Origin: Porodaedalea pini
Lineage: Eukaryota; Basidiomycota; Agaricomycetes; Hymenochaetales; Hymenochaetaceae
Reading direction: 5' to 3'
Assembly: GCA_002794775.1 (NCBI GenBank)
Contig: NBAY01000012.1
Coordinates: 253,001-317,000, forward strand
DNA length: 64,000 nucleotides
A program made the translations under genes and the position numbers. Below, in pieces: positions 35,464 to 47,835 of this stretch. Below the pieces are notes generated by a model, which saw only the letters and a list, made by a program, of their open reading frames with translations, did no database searches and had not been told where the DNA came from. Position 1 is the first letter of the stretch. Each line of letters opens with the position of its first letter.

Positions 35464-36513
35464 TGTGGTTTTGCGTCACGCCACAAAAACAAAGCGAAGG
35501 CGAGGTAGAGGTAGCTGAAAGAACCAAGCAAGAAAAAAAGCAGAGATTGAGATAGATTAGTCCTTCAGATAAGATATCAAGACACGAGACAGAAAGAAAG
35601 AGCGTATTAGATGGAAGCGTCCGGGTCAAGCTGTCAGTACTAGTGAGACAATTTTACTTCGAGCACTCGGGCGCTTATCAAAAGCTTGAATAAGCTTTTA
35701 GGATTGAATATAGCCTCTTTGCCGAGATCTGTCGAGATAGAGTCACGGGACCAGAACGCGTGGACGCGTCGAGGCATTCCCGGACTCAGATGAACAGCTG
35801 TTACCTACGATACTGGTTCATCATTAGAAATGCGTAAAAAGAAGAAGTGGCACTCCAAATCCAAGTATCCTTGCTTCCCCTATGAGAACGCAGGTAGCAG
35901 CTCAAAAGGGGATTAAGCTAATAACTACGCCGGGCTCACAAAACGATTGCAATATTTAGGTAGAGTCGAAATGGGCGCAAAAAGATGAGCTTTATTGGCT
36001 GAGGTCAACTGTACTGAAGCTAAACAAATAGAGGGCGGGATAACTATCAAATCAGTGTCTCATCACCAGCTGTGCATTCTGTCCCTATTCGTGCAATTGC
36101 TTCTTTAGATTCCATTTCAAATTAAGGTCAGCTTGGAAACTCTTATTACAGTGCGCAAGAGAAGCTGCCAAATTCACTGGCAAATAGTCAACCCGTGCAT
36201 CAGGCGAGAGCATGAGTGTCTCAAAGTCCCGCATAACTTGCATACCCAGAAGCCGAGGAGGCCAGCCCGTCATGGTCCACACGTCCCAAGGGTTGGTGCA
36301 ATATCGGATGCAAAAAGTACCTATAATTTCACTTGCCTGCAGTAAAATATTCCGTTAGCAAACAGATTCATTTCCAGATGAGAAGGGGAATCAACATATG
36401 CGAGCCATTTTTTTTTTTTTTTTTCAACCGTGTACCGAAGCCGATAAGTACAATATTTCTCGGGATTCAAACAGTGTATATACATATCATTTGACCTCTG
36501 GCTCCTTTTTTTT
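35464..36513. other. Intergenic region, no gene seen
   Basis: About 1 kb upstream of the queuosine-salvage gene and downstream of the oxygenase gene. It has homopolymer T runs near 36410 and 36509 and short frames only. Confidence 0.4.
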
Positions 36514-38118
36514 TCACTTATAAATATAAGCCGCAGCGAGGCGTTCCTTGATGTAGTCGCCGGCGGTGACGACCTCGTACTTTGGCGGACACTCGGTGGA
36601 AACGCAGCTCGGAATCGGCTACTTGCCACGAAATCGCCAGAAAGATCCGTTAGCCTTTGTAGCTACGGGACGAAGGACGAGCGTACCTCGAGCTTGATGT
36701 TGTAGTCGGCGCCGAAGAAGAGGGGCATTGAGTGCCGCTCGATACCTGTACGGTTGATCGCGCGGTGGACCGTCGACTTGAAGACGTCGTCTTAAGTATA
36801 GAATCAAAGATAATAAGGAAAAAGGCTCAGTGCGACTTGATTTTGATTTGTTTATTTTGTGCTGCATACTCGTCCATATAGAAAGTTGGTCTCCAACGCT
36901 GTCATGAGAGAAGGTTCCATATGTTTATCAGAAACGGCAACGCAGAACGGGATCATATTACTTACTTGATGACGAGCGTCCCTGGAATAGGTGTCGCAGT
37001 CACCCACTCCTTGTTGGCATTCAAGACCTGCAATGCTTCGATCTCAGGCTCCTGCCAGAGTATTGTAAAGCACTACAAGAGAATATATAGCGTTGAGAAT
37101 CACACTTTTCGCCAAGACTGGGAAAAAAGTCACCTCGAAGCTGATAAAATAAGGTCCTTAGATAGCATGCCTGATATCTATAAAGCTAGTTATCAAAAGC
37201 GTACTCAGTATGAGCACCAATCCCGAGGACTCTATCGTCGTGCGGCCCTGTTTGCGGAGGGTAGCGAAGGACTCGCATTACTGCAGCGTCTTCTTTCGTC
37301 TGAAGTATACTAACATTAGTAACGGACATACTATGCAGAATGAAAAAAAAAATCTCAGATACCTTATCGTCGAAGAATGTCTCCGGAAGACCTAGAGCAA
37401 TCGCAAACAGCGGAAACAGCTTCTTTCCAAACGCAACTGCTGCCTTGCTTTTTCAGTTATGCGTTAGCCTACTACCTGACGCACCCTAACCACAAGCTAT
37501 TCGTACTAGTAGTTCAGATACCCTTCCTTAAATTCGGGGACTTCAGCAGTGGGCCATGGGTTGGCACCGGACATCACGCTAATACTGTTCTTCGTGGAAT
37601 CACTCTCTTCTGGGCCGATATCAAATGCCTCGTGGAGGTCGCCTCTATTTTCCGGGTCGTTGTTCTCGGTCAAGAGTGCGGTGTACCCTTTGAAGATCGG
37701 GGAGTTTCTAGCATCATACTAACGGTATAATTAGTAAGAGTCTGACTGCATCATTCCCTTTTGTCTACTACAGTAAGCCGGAGCGAGGACACACCTTGAG
37801 CTTCGTCTCCTCAGGAAGAGCAAAGAACCTCTTTCCGACCTCGACGGCTCCGGAGATGCTCTTCTCGGGTATTCCGTGATGCTTGACATAGAAGAACCCG
37901 ACGTTTATGCAGGCGTCCCGGATGTCCTTCGCGAGCTGCTGTCGAACGGCAGGATTGGCATTATCCACGTCTTTCATGTCGCTGAATATACGATGGAATA
38001 TGTCAATAATTTATAAGTCGAACGAGTCGAATGCAAGCGCATGAACGAACATGATGGGGATGTTCTTGAAGCCATAATCAGCGCGGCTCGCAGCTTGCAA
38101 GACACTCTCGATGGCCAT
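36514..38118 (-). CDS. Isopenicillin-N-synthase-like 2OG-Fe(II) oxygenase
   Basis: Non-haem iron dioxygenase acting on a small molecule; substrate unknown. The ATG at 38118 starts MAIESVLQAASRADYG and exon 2 completes the typical N-terminus NIPIIDMKDVDN. Further blocks are CINVGFFYVKHHGIP, FKGYTALLTENNDPENRGDL, HEAFDIG, FGKKLFPLFAIALGLPE, AVMRVLRYPPQTG, CFTILWQEPEIEALQVLN, TPIPGTLVIK, DSVGDQLSIWT, STVHRAINRTG and RHSMPLFFGADYNIKLE. The iron ligands are His and Asp of HTD plus His of VHRAIN; the cosubstrate pair is Arg-x-Ser in RHS. The Asp codon is completed only by a 7-nt microexon at 37140-37134. About ten exons; stop TGA at 36516-36514. Confidence 0.85.
37134..37140 (-). other. 7-nt microexon completing the HTD iron-binding motif
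   Basis: The sense sequence CTTCGAG lies between an intron at 37204-37141 ending ATCAG and one at 37133-37073 starting GTGACT and ending TTGTAG. Joined to ...CAT ACT GA and TGC TTT ACA..., it reads HTDFECFTILWQ, the usual fungal form. Without it the frame does not connect and the Asp ligand is lost. Confidence 0.7.
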
Positions 38119-38746
38119 TCCTACTATGTGGTACGAAGCCAAGGAGCGCTCCACTAGCGGAGATAACGTAGATAGCAGATGGCGCAGTTTCCCACGTCTA
38201 TTAAATTTCCCTTTTCAGATCTGATAGTGTTTATCAGTCATTGAGTCAACCACCAGACGAACAGACGACGCTGAGGTGTTAGACGTATTCGTCATAATGG
38301 ATCAAGAAGGAGCGCATAGCATAGTCAGAATAATCCTGACCCTTGAGAGGCGTCTGATGTAATTGTGTCTGAAAATCCGACTTCATTGAACACATCCTAA
38401 TGTTAGCTGGTTCAGAGGTAACCAAGGGGAAAATATTCGGAAAGGTCTTACAACGAGTCATAAGAAGATGGGCATTAGGTGCCGCCCTTGAGAAAACGGG
38501 TACATATGGTATGTATGACTCGCACTTTAGATTTGAGCTTGTGCGCTCGAAGCGCAGTCACCTGTGCAAGATCGCAGTGATTGAGCTTACGCAGTTGCGT
38601 TTTCTGCGGACTCCACGGACACTGCGAACGGTTGATGGGGAACTGCAAAGTGACTCGAGCAGGCGCGCGTTCCAAATTTATGGCACCAGAGGTTCATATA
38701 AAACCTCAGATTTACAAAGAAAGAAGCTCAGCAAGTCATCCAAGTC
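38119..38746. other. Intergenic region, no gene seen
   Basis: About 630 bp between the oxygenase start and a possible small plus-strand gene. Frames on both strands are short and unconvincing. It should hold the divergent promoters. Confidence 0.35.
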
Positions 38747-39186
38747 ATGACTGCTCCAGAAAACACATCTGCGAATGTTACCCAAGGGTCAGGAATCGAG
38801 GAGCTCCCCGCAGACGCACCAATGTACGAAATACTGAAACGTTCACCGGAAAGTGTGATAGATTGACAGCAATAGCATTCATCACCGGGCACGAGCGCCT
38901 TCAGTCCCTGACGCCGACGTTCCGCGACCGCTTGAGCGCAGCCGCTTCGTCGACAAACTCAAAAGCGTTTTTAGTTTCGGAGTCGGGCGTCTTAAGCGAC
39001 GCAGGACGAAGAAAGAAAGGGTAAGTCACCTATGCTCTAACTCAGCTCATTACATTCGGGCTAACGTGAAAGGGCTCACAGATACCGAAGAAACCAATGC
39101 CCAAGACACCGCTCGATGAGAGCTACAAGGAGGCAAAGTCGAAATACGGTGGTGGGTGGGCGATGCCATCTCGTCTGGCTAGGTAG
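38747..39186 (+). CDS. Possible small hypothetical protein
   Basis: Not recognised. Exon 1 (38747-38854) reads MTAPENTSANVTQGSGIEEL and ends MYEILKRSPES. A 50-nt GT-AG intron leads to exon 2 from 38905, SLTPTFRDRLSAAASSTNSK then AFLVSESGVLSDAGRRKK. A further segment before the stop at 39186 reads PKKPMPKTPLDESYKEAKSK and GGGWAMPSRLAR. The last intron's phase does not fit cleanly, so either the model or the gene is faulty. The composition looks protein-like rather than random. Confidence 0.35.
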
Positions 39187-39877
39187 GCGGAAGGAGTGAA
39201 GTTGTCAAACGGTATTGCAGGTAACGGGATGACTCGCAGTTCAGTAATTAAGTCGGCACCCTTGAATGTATTAATCAATCTCTTGCTTGTTCTTGAAGTC
39301 CTGAAGTCAGAGGCATGTCAACCGCCGACTTGGCACTGTAAGCGTGGAGAAGCGCCTCCATTCTCTTCACAGCAAGCCTCCCATTATTTCTCAGATTGAG
39401 CGAGACAATACCCGCGAGTATACTCGAAAGCATGTGTGACACTCACCAATAATATGTCAAGCGTCAAGTCAAGAATAAAGGCATTTATACTCGAGAGGCA
39501 CTGGCATTGAGGCCCCTACAACCTCGGTACAACGTCCAGCCACAACGCTGATCAATGAGTTCGAGACGTTAAGAAACTAAGAGACTCGAGACTCAGCATA
39601 TCTAAAGCTCCGATTGCACACCATCCAGGACGACATACACGGCGCAAGCGTACAGCAAGCAACAATAAAAAAAGTAATATCATTTACACTTCAAGATCGC
39701 AGCAACAAATGGTGAACTCACGGCTCGCCTTCTCAAGACCCGTCAAGGGATAAGCTCCGTATAATATACGCTTTTCTTCGTCCTCAAGCAGAAGCGCAGA
39801 CGCATGCCCTACCTTTAAAGTCAAGTCGCCCGTGTTCCAAACAGGAACGCACCTGAGACCAATTCATCTATCGCATC
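39187..39877. other. Intergenic region, no gene seen
   Basis: About 690 bp downstream of two converging transcription units. No convincing frame, repeat or RNA was seen. Confidence 0.35.
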
Positions 39878-42102
39878 TCAGTCGACCATCATCCGCTCGG
39901 TATGCAGGCCTTCGCCGTATGCCATGCTTTCGAAGATAACCTGGCGCCAAATTGAAATGACTAGCTCGACGGCCTCCTCTTCAAGGACCTGGTTGAAGTA
40001 AAGTCAGTGACTATAGTAATATGAACATTAATAAATGTGGACATACAGGTTCGAGACCTTCGATGAGCTTCTGAGGTCCTTTGTGGTCCTTCAGGTGTTC
40101 TACACTGAACATAACCAAATCGTCGTCTTCGAGTTCGCCCAGGAATTTCGTCATCTGACGCTTGATCAACGGCTCAAGTTTACGATCGATCAATTGCTGA
40201 CGACGCAGATCAATTACCATCCCGAGAAGACATAAACACAACTCACATCCGAGAGTCCGTCCCATCGGACCTTCGCCTTGAATAGCGAGTCCTTGTCTTT
40301 CGGAACGTTCTCGCGTATCTTTTCCAGGCGCTCCTTCGCCTTCTCTCCCTCTGCCACGCTGAAGTCGAGTTTCACTAACGGTACCTTGCGCTTTTTGAAC
40401 CCTTCTTCTTCTTCCTCCTGTGCGGCAAACGCGGCAGGCGCAGTCGCTTTTGATTCGGCCGCCGGCTCCTTCTGTGCATTAGCTGCTTGTAGTGAGACGT
40501 TGAGTTTGACGGGAGCGCCGTCGTCAAGCAGCATACCCGCCTTGCGCTGTTCGTCTGCAAGTGCTTGCATCTCGTCCATTTGCCGTGCCAAGAATGCCTC
40601 AGACTCTCGCCGCAAGTTCTCCGCCTCCCTCTCCTCATAAATCCGTGACACCTCATCAGCTGTCTCTTCTGCAGTCAAGCGGCGGGAACGCTGACTCCTC
40701 CATCGCGCTCGGTCGGTGTAGAAGAGCTCATCGCTTTCATCGTCATCCCAAATATGCAATCGAGACTTCATCTCAACGCTGTCTCGTTCTTCTGCTTCCT
40801 TCACCGCTCGTTGTCGTGCAATCGTACGTTCCAGATCATTGATACGGTCTCGTTCTCGCGGCTCGTAGCGTCGCTCGCGCTGTGGACAGTCAATACCAAA
40901 TCATGAAAAGAGAAGGCTTGGACTGACATCTCTGAAAGAGCTCTCCTCTTTTTTCCGCCTCGCTTCCCTCCGCTCATCTTCCAGCTCCTCATCTGTCTTC
41001 TGTATCCGACTCGCCAAGCTCCCGCTCTCTCTCCCACCTTCTCTCACGAATCCTACAGGTTTGTTATACCCCTGCGCTCCATTGCCGAACCCCTGCTGCC
41101 TGGGCGGGGAGTGAGCAATCCCTTGCGGCTTGCCCCACTCCCGCTGCTTCGGACCTGCTGGTGCGCTGTTTGGCACAGGCACAGGCACCTCATTCATCTT
41201 CTCGCGCTCACGTTTCGCAGCGCGTTCGCGGAAGAGCGCAATCTCGGAAATGACGAGCCCACGCTGGGTTTCCGGCAGGTCTGCTTCCTGGAGGTCATGC
41301 AGATGAGGCGGGATGACGTATCTTTCTTTGTCGAGTCCACCCTTGTCCGCCGCAGCGTCGCGCTGCCTTTTAATGTTCTGCAGGAGCGCGTCGATCTCGG
41401 TCTTCGCCTTCAACATTTGGGCGTCATCTGTCTGCAGTATTTGTCTGTTAGACCAATGCAAGAAAAGAAAGACCAGGGACGGGGAACAAAAGGAAGGAAT
41501 AATCGAGAGCTCACATCAGTATTCATGCGCGAGGCGAAATAGGCGTCAATTCTCCCTTTATTAAGCTCATCGGCCCTCACCTATGCAAAACAATACCGCG
41601 TAAATCTAGAAATGAGATGAGAGTAAAGCACCACGCGGACGCACCAGAAGCTTTTTGCTCGCCGCGCCGTCCTCCATCCCCGGCAGTTCAGCGCCATCCA
41701 GCAGCTTAACTGCACGCGCCGCAGGCTCGGCACCATCAAACGTCGCAAACCCGAACCCCTGTGGCTTGTTCGCAGGGGTGATGAGGCGCTTGAAGGACAG
41801 CAGCGGTCCGCATGTCTACTCACGCAAACCCAGAACCATCAAGATTGTTAATTAACTTCCATACTCGGTGAATGCACTTAAAAAAGGCGTACGCCGAGCA
41901 GTTCTTGAAGAAACGCGTCTGTGATACCGCCTGCGATCGAGCCGACAAAGAGTGTGATGCCCTCCTGTGTCGAACGCACGGGTGGCGGTGCCTGCTGCCT
42001 TTGAGCAAGAGTCATCATGGAAGGTCCTTGGCCGTACGAAGGCATAGGTGGACGTAGACCAAGACCAGGCCGGTTCATGTTCATGCCCGGGTATCCTTGC
42101 AT
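39878..42102 (-). CDS. RBM25-type splicing factor (RRM, RED-like region, PWI)
   Basis: Nuclear pre-mRNA splicing regulator associated with U1 snRNP. Exon 1 is 42102-41893 (MQGYPGMNMNRPGLGLRPPM) and joins at 41815. The RRM runs from ITLFVGSIAGGITDAFLQEL across this join to CGPLLSFKRLITPANKPQGF and GFATFDGAEPAARAVKLLDG. Then comes a charged, Arg/Glu-rich middle (RERRYEPRERDRINDLERTI) with acidic blocks (IWDDDESDELFYTDR). The C-terminus is a PWI domain: LIDRKLEPLIKRQMTKFLGE, LVMFSVEHLKDHKGPQKLIE and VELVISIWRQVIFESMAYGE. The protein ends TERMMVD at 39878. The domain order is exactly that of RBM25. At least six exons. Confidence 0.87.
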
Positions 42103-42554
42103 TTTGTGTCACTTTCTTTCCGCTTAATACTGTCAAAAGTCTCAGTTCATTGTCAAAATTATAGGATATAAATGTTGTATACCTTCAGTGTAGGTAATGT
42201 AGTCGTTGGCAGCGACAAACTTTCGTGAAGGTAGTAGTTAGTGACAGTGACAGTGAGCAGAGGTGCTGATCATGAATTCGAAAGGATCGTAACTGCCTGC
42301 TAGCGTGAGACCGCCTTTCCTTTTCGAATAGACTTTAGAAACGTAATATTGATCATGAAGAACTTGAAATAGATTTGTACTAGACTAGAAGCTACATCCA
42401 CCATGGTCCATTATAAATCGAAGGTGACAATTCCGAAAGACCGAACAAATCAAAATAATGATCTAGTCGCACATATACGGTACGTAGGAAATAAAGAGAG
42501 GCGGTATAGAGATATTAATAGTAATACAACAAATTCTAGTCCTAATTACCGGAA
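42103..42554. other. Intergenic region
   Basis: About 450 bp holding the upstream region of the RBM25-like gene and the 3' end of the GH16 gene. Nothing else was recognised. Confidence 0.35.
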
Positions 42555-44055
42555 TTACCACAGTGACAATCCGCCAACATGCATGGCGACCGCAAAGACT
42601 ACCGACGCACCGAGTACAGCGAGTCCTGCCCGGCTACTGAGCGCACTGTTCTGATGAGGCGCCCCGTTTGCCAATATGACGTTCGAGGTCGCGGTCAACC
42701 CGGAGCCGAAGATCTTCACGCTCTTAACCTCGAAGTAGGCGTTGTCGTAGTTCGACGGCGGGCCAACCACCCAATCATCGTAGCAATCACCTGAACAAGT
42801 CTCAGAGAATATGGACGACAGGCCAGCGCTGACATTAATCGAGATAGATGAAACACTGAACGAGACCAGAGCAGTGGAGAATAACCCACAGATCACCACA
42901 AAGCGTAATATCAAAGACTAGATTTTGCGGCTGAAAGTAGGTGTTAATATCGCATCCCGAGTTTGGCCAGTTTGCAACAGGTGTCCCGAAGCTGGACGTG
43001 TCAAACCTTGTCACGTTGCCGCTAGACAAGGAGGACGGGATCGAGGAGCGCTGAAAAAATCTAATCAGCTTACAGATCGCAGGAGTTAAGTTCTGGGCCT
43101 TACGTTGAAGAACCAGATGCTGGAGGGACGTGATAAATATTGTATTACTTTCATTCACAAAACCAAAGACTCACGAGATACCAGACTCCGCGTACTCCGT
43201 AACATAGATACCTCCACCAGCTTTCGCAAATGCCTCGCCATACGAAGAAACTTCCGGATCGGACGAGACGCAACCCTCGTTTCCGTTGAGCAAATAGCTG
43301 CAGTCCGTCGAATTCACGAACGTGCTTGTCTGCGTCGCGTTCTTTTGAGTGCAGCCCTACGGGAGCTAGTAGGTGAGTACAGAACAGTCTGTAAATACGA
43401 TGAGAAACTTACCGGCTCAGTATGCAGCGTCATGCGGTTGTTTTTGACATCATTGATGCCCTCGAAAGTGTCTATTTCGCCTCCAATAGGCCAGTCTGGC
43501 GCTACTGACCAGAAAGCGGGCCACGTAGAGCACTGTAAACAAAATTGAGAGTCAATAACCCCGACGGCTACCACAAGAGGACGCACTCCGTAAGGCACAT
43601 GGAGGAAATCCGCGATCCACACACTGCCCACTTTGAAGCGATCTTTGGAAGTTATACGGATGGTATTTCTTTTTTCGCCAAAGTTTACAGTCGAGGAATT
43701 GTCTACACGCATTATCGCATTCCCATTGTCGTTCACGAAAGCAAGAGAATTCGTATTCGCGTCGGACTGGCTGACAAACCTGTCATGCCACCCAACATCA
43801 GCGGCATTCGACACAATAATTTGGACTCGAAACTTACATAGCGTCGCCGTTGGTCAGATTATCGACTGTTACGCGCGTTAGGTGAAGAAAAATATAGGGA
43901 GCGAAATGAAACGCACAGTGGTCAAAAAAAGACCAGCTATCGAAGAATGAGTCTCCAGAATACTCCATAGCATAGTTGTACGCCGTAGCGGATGTCAGGC
44001 TAGGCAGCGCTGCTACAAAAGCAGCCGCAAATGCAGCAGATGTTGTCGACCTCAT
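42555..44055 (-). CDS. Secreted GH16 family glycoside hydrolase (beta-glucanase-like)
   Basis: Extracellular enzyme probably acting on beta-1,3(4)-glucans of cell walls. The start MRSTTSAAFAAAFVAALPSL is a signal peptide with likely cleavage after TSA. The catalytic motif is in WPIGGEIDTFEGINDVKNNR, matching ExDxxE with both carboxylates. Other family blocks are TWPAFWSVAPDWP, HTEPGCTQ (after splicing), SYGEAFAKAGGGIYVTEYA, IWFFN, SSFGTPVANWPNSGCDINTY and CYDDWVVGPPSNYDNAYFEV. The end is a hydrophobic segment (AGLAVLGASVVFAVAMHVGG) preceded by small residues, as in a GPI-anchor signal or membrane anchor. At least seven exons; stop at 42555. Confidence 0.88.
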
Positions 44056-45402
44056 CTTCTCGTTGAGTTCACTTGGTGTCTCGTGTGGCGCGAAGATGTG
44101 TAGGTTGGGTGGCAGTAAATAGTATGACCGCAGATGCGCGTCCTAAGTGTGATATTTGATTGGGAGTCTAGTAAGGACTGAAGAGAAAGAAAGAAAAGGT
44201 ACGCCCTTGGCCAGCGAGGGCTGATTTATAGTAAGAGAAGGGGTATCTAGGACGGATAAGGTGGGATGGTGGGTGCAGATGCGGAATGAAGCAAGTACTG
44301 GCAGTGGCACATTTCTGCATCGAAGCAGTCAGACTGCCGTGTCTGCGTCGATCAACGCCGATCAATAGATCAACACCCACAAACGCCACATACGGTACCT
44401 TTGAGTAACTCAGCCGCTGAGCCCTCGTTCCTCTAAGGAGTATCAGCCCAGTAACAGGTTTGAGAAAGCACTTTAAGTACAAGATCACTGCTATTCGTGT
44501 TCCCCGGTCTTTTTTTCTAACAATTATAAGCCCATTTGAGTCGTATAGGGACCTCCTTGGACACTCCCGACGAGTTCGAGTCCGCATAAAGAGCGAAGCC
44601 AATCCGAAGATGAAGCCGAGACAGGAGAAAAGATCTAAAGAAAAAAGATGGAACAGCTAAGAGCGCATCTCAAGCATTCAGTTCTTGTACCTGTACGCTC
44701 TGGACCTGGCTCCTGATTTTCAGGAGCGCCAATCGTACGTCGATCGACTCATGACTTCTCGGATTCACCGTTCGGTAAACTTGCATGGTCCTCGGGGGGC
44801 TCTGAGTACTCAGTATATAGTTCGGTGTAAAGTTTGCGAGCCGCACGTCTCCAAAGACTCGATTGTGCCGCATAGCATGAGAAGAGCCTGAGAAAATTGA
44901 AGCAACCTTTCAAGTTATTCTTCAAGCTGTGATTCGGCAGCCAAGTGAGGCACAACATCCCTTGATAGCAGCTATTACATAGCACACATCACGAGCAAAA
45001 CGTCTGTCAATGACGACTCAAGCATGATCCAAGACACCTACTGGGCTCCGGATAGCAAATGTTCCCATGCAGCGTTCTCCTTCGAGCCTCGAAGCCAATC
45101 CATTTGCGTCCCGCTCAGGCTCCGCTTAAGGAGACCTTCCTGCAAACTGTCCATCATCCGAGCTCAATACAGCAGACCATGGAGATCTAATCCCAATTGT
45201 TCGCTTCACCTCCGCCGTCGACCAATGTGTACAGCCTTTTGCGAGGCATAGATCTCGCTTCCCCATCGGCATCTTCATGCATGCGAGTAAAGTAGGTTTC
45301 ATCGCACGGCCTCGTCGTATTTTTAGGTAGGAATCCACGGTCTTGGATTGTGCCCGCTATGGGAGGAGAGATGTGCTGGCAGGGTCCGGTCTGACTTGCT
45401 GA
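44056..45402. other. Intergenic region, no gene seen
   Basis: About 1.35 kb between the GH16 start and the second palindrome. Open frames are short and of random composition. The first 200 bp should contain the GH16 promoter. Confidence 0.4.
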
Positions 45403-46200
45403 CACGGCAGGAAAATCCGGGGTTTTCCGTGAGGGAGGAGTATATCACGGAGTGTTTAGTGGGGCTCATATAATTTCAGCCGGAAAAGCCTTATATGGAT
45501 TGTAAATTCTCAATGAATCAAATTTTGCAGAAATTATGCTTTATGTATCTAAAATTGATGGCCATCAAGAAAAGTATTTCTGAACTCAGTGTCTGCAATC
45601 TACTTTGCCAAAGGATAAGATAATTCTGGGATTCTGAATCTCCATTGTCAGTAAATCAAGAGAATGGTGGTTATTAGATTTAGAATCTGTAAAGTCTTGG
45701 ACACAAAGGAAAGAGGCTCATTGGATTTAAAATCCACATAGACTCCTTACATGAATGGAAGATCTCTCTCAGATTTGGGATCTATGGATCACATGATCAG
45801 CATATAATCAACTCAGCATAGATCCCAAATCTGAGAGAGATCTTCCATTCATGTAAGGAGTCTATGTGGATTTTAAATCCAATGAGCCTCTTTCCTTTGT
45901 GTCCAAGACTTTACAGATTCTAAATCTAATAACCACCATTCTCTTGATTTACTGACAATGGAGATTCAGAATCCCAGAATTATCTTATCCTTTGGCAAAG
46001 TAGATTGCAGACACTGAGTTCAGAAATACTTTTCTTGATGGCCATCAATTTTAGATACATAAAGCATAATTTCTGCAAAATTTGATTCATTGAGAATTTA
46101 CAATCCATATAAGGCTTTTCCGGCTGAAATTATATGAGCCCCACTAAACACTCCGTGATATACTCCTCCCTCACGGAAAACCCCGGATTTTCCTTCCGTG
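45403..46200. mobile_element. 798-bp foldback element (near-perfect palindrome), TGA target site
   Basis: The left arm 45403-45786 and right arm 45817-46200 are each 384 bp. They are reverse complements with a single mismatch seen, near the outer end (CACGGCAGG against CACGGAAGG). The loop is 30 nt. The ends are CACGG...CCGTG and the flanks are TGA on both sides (45400-45402 and 46201-46203). Three-base duplication with CAC ends resembles CACTA/EnSpm-type non-autonomous elements. No coding frame. Confidence 0.82.
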
Positions 46201-46331
46201 TGAGAACTATTGGATGAAATGGGGAGAATAGATAATGAGCTAATCGGAGAATAGAAATTAGAATGAACGCTAGGCCGACGATCCATAAGCCAATTCCAAA
46301 GCACCGAGCTTATTGGACTCCGACTCACTTC

Positions 46332-46660
46332 AGCTCCCGCTACTATCCAACCACGAACCATCAGATATTGGGTCCGATGCATCTGGACACGACTGTAGGG
46401 AGCGCCGGAGCGATGACTTCTGATGTTGTCCCGGTGAGGCGGAAATACAGTGCCGTGCCTCGGCCAAAGCAGTCTCTAGAGCGTGGATCCTCCTCAGTAA
46501 CGCCTTGATCTCGTCCACCAGTTCTTCATTCTGCTCTCGGAGTGTCCTGGTCGATGTTGGAACAATTCAATGAGCTCGTGACAAGAAAAGGAATGCGCAC
46601 CTATCTTCGCTGTCGGCCAAGGCAACTTCCGCTGCGATAGAGGGCATTGTTGGTGGAAAC
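46332..46660 (-). CDS. Possible short coiled-coil protein or transcription-factor fragment
   Basis: Two exons may join: MPSIAAEVALADSED at about 46648-46600, then a 3' exon reading RTLREQNEELVDEIKALLRR and IHALETALAEAR, ending LDSSGS near 46330. The spliced product is about 88 residues with a clear heptad pattern. It recalls the dimerisation segment of fungal zinc-cluster regulators, but no DNA-binding motif is present. It may be a fragment or a false model. Confidence 0.3.
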
Positions 46661-47835
46661 TTACGAGTAAAACTGGGCGGAGCTTTGAGCCAAATCCAGA
46701 GAACCAGGATAGAATAAACACACACCAATCCACTCTCCTTTTCAATGAGTATACTGCTCACTAATAAATAAATGAAAGACGTCAGACACCTATCAGTATA
46801 TCCCGACTCGGAGATGCACCGAGGAGCACACGTGGACGTGCTTCCCGGGATCGGAGATGAGGGCGAAGGTAAAGCCAAACACTGTAACCGTGAATTTTTG
46901 TATCTTGCACAAGATCAAGATGAACTTTCCATTTACTCGTCTACAGAAATTCAAGCCAAGATTATGATCAATCCGGAGAGCACAAGTCCTCAGGTTATTT
47001 ACGAGCTCCTGCTTACGCGAAATGAAATGAAACCGGATTCATCTTCAGCGCCTTCATTGATTCCCGACTCGGGATCGAAAAACGGACCTGAGAAAGGCAA
47101 AGAAGTCAGCGTCAACTTTCCCTAGCGGTCTAGTCTGTTGATCCTATTTCGAGAAGGAGGTTGGTATGACGGGACGAAGGAACTCGGACGAGAAACGGCG
47201 AGATCGTAGGCTCTTATCGGATCCCTGAGCACTGTCTCGATGCAAAATCTCGGTTCAGTTGCAAGGAACGTCGCCCAGAAAGAAAGGTGACCTTCGAGTC
47301 TTGAGGCTGCGACGATCATATCATCCAAGTCAACTTGGCGGGAGTCAAAGTCTGAATCGTCACCCGACCGCCAATCAAAGCTAAGCCAAATGTAGGAATT
47401 ACTGACAACATGTACAAATAGACGCTGTTATTCTGGCAGGCGTTGCCAGTGATTCTACTCACAACTCGTGTTCTATCGTTCTTCTCTGTATCCAGCACTC
47501 TATAGATACAGTAAGTCGTGGAAGCTATAGTGTATGATCCATCAACGAGGTGAATCACTGTAGCTAAATTTCATAACCAACAATGCAGAATGGTTCATTC
47601 CCGATGCAGGGTATTCATGAGGATACTATTGCTGGATCGCCTTTTGGCTACAAGACAGCTGTCTAATGAAAGGACTGATCGTCCTCTGGATGCACCGAAG
47701 GACTACGAGACGGTGATCACTCCGGCACCAACATCGTGGCTTGTCAGTTCAGATTCTTCTCATACGGGGGACCACTTATTAAATTGACGTACTTCCAGCA
47801 TATTTCTGGATCTGCACTTCTACTTCTTCAAATGA
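46661..47835. other. Region without a convincing gene
   Basis: A plus-strand frame at 46772-47125 and a minus-strand frame at 47122-47328 (MDDMIVAASRLEGHLSFWAT) are long enough to notice but match no family known to me. Any N-terminal exons of the aldo-keto reductase that follows should lie here, and none is recognisable. Confidence 0.3.

Noticed and set aside
46772..47125. 117-codon plus-strand frame
   Set aside because: No family, no splice context and no neighbouring support; its length is possible by chance.
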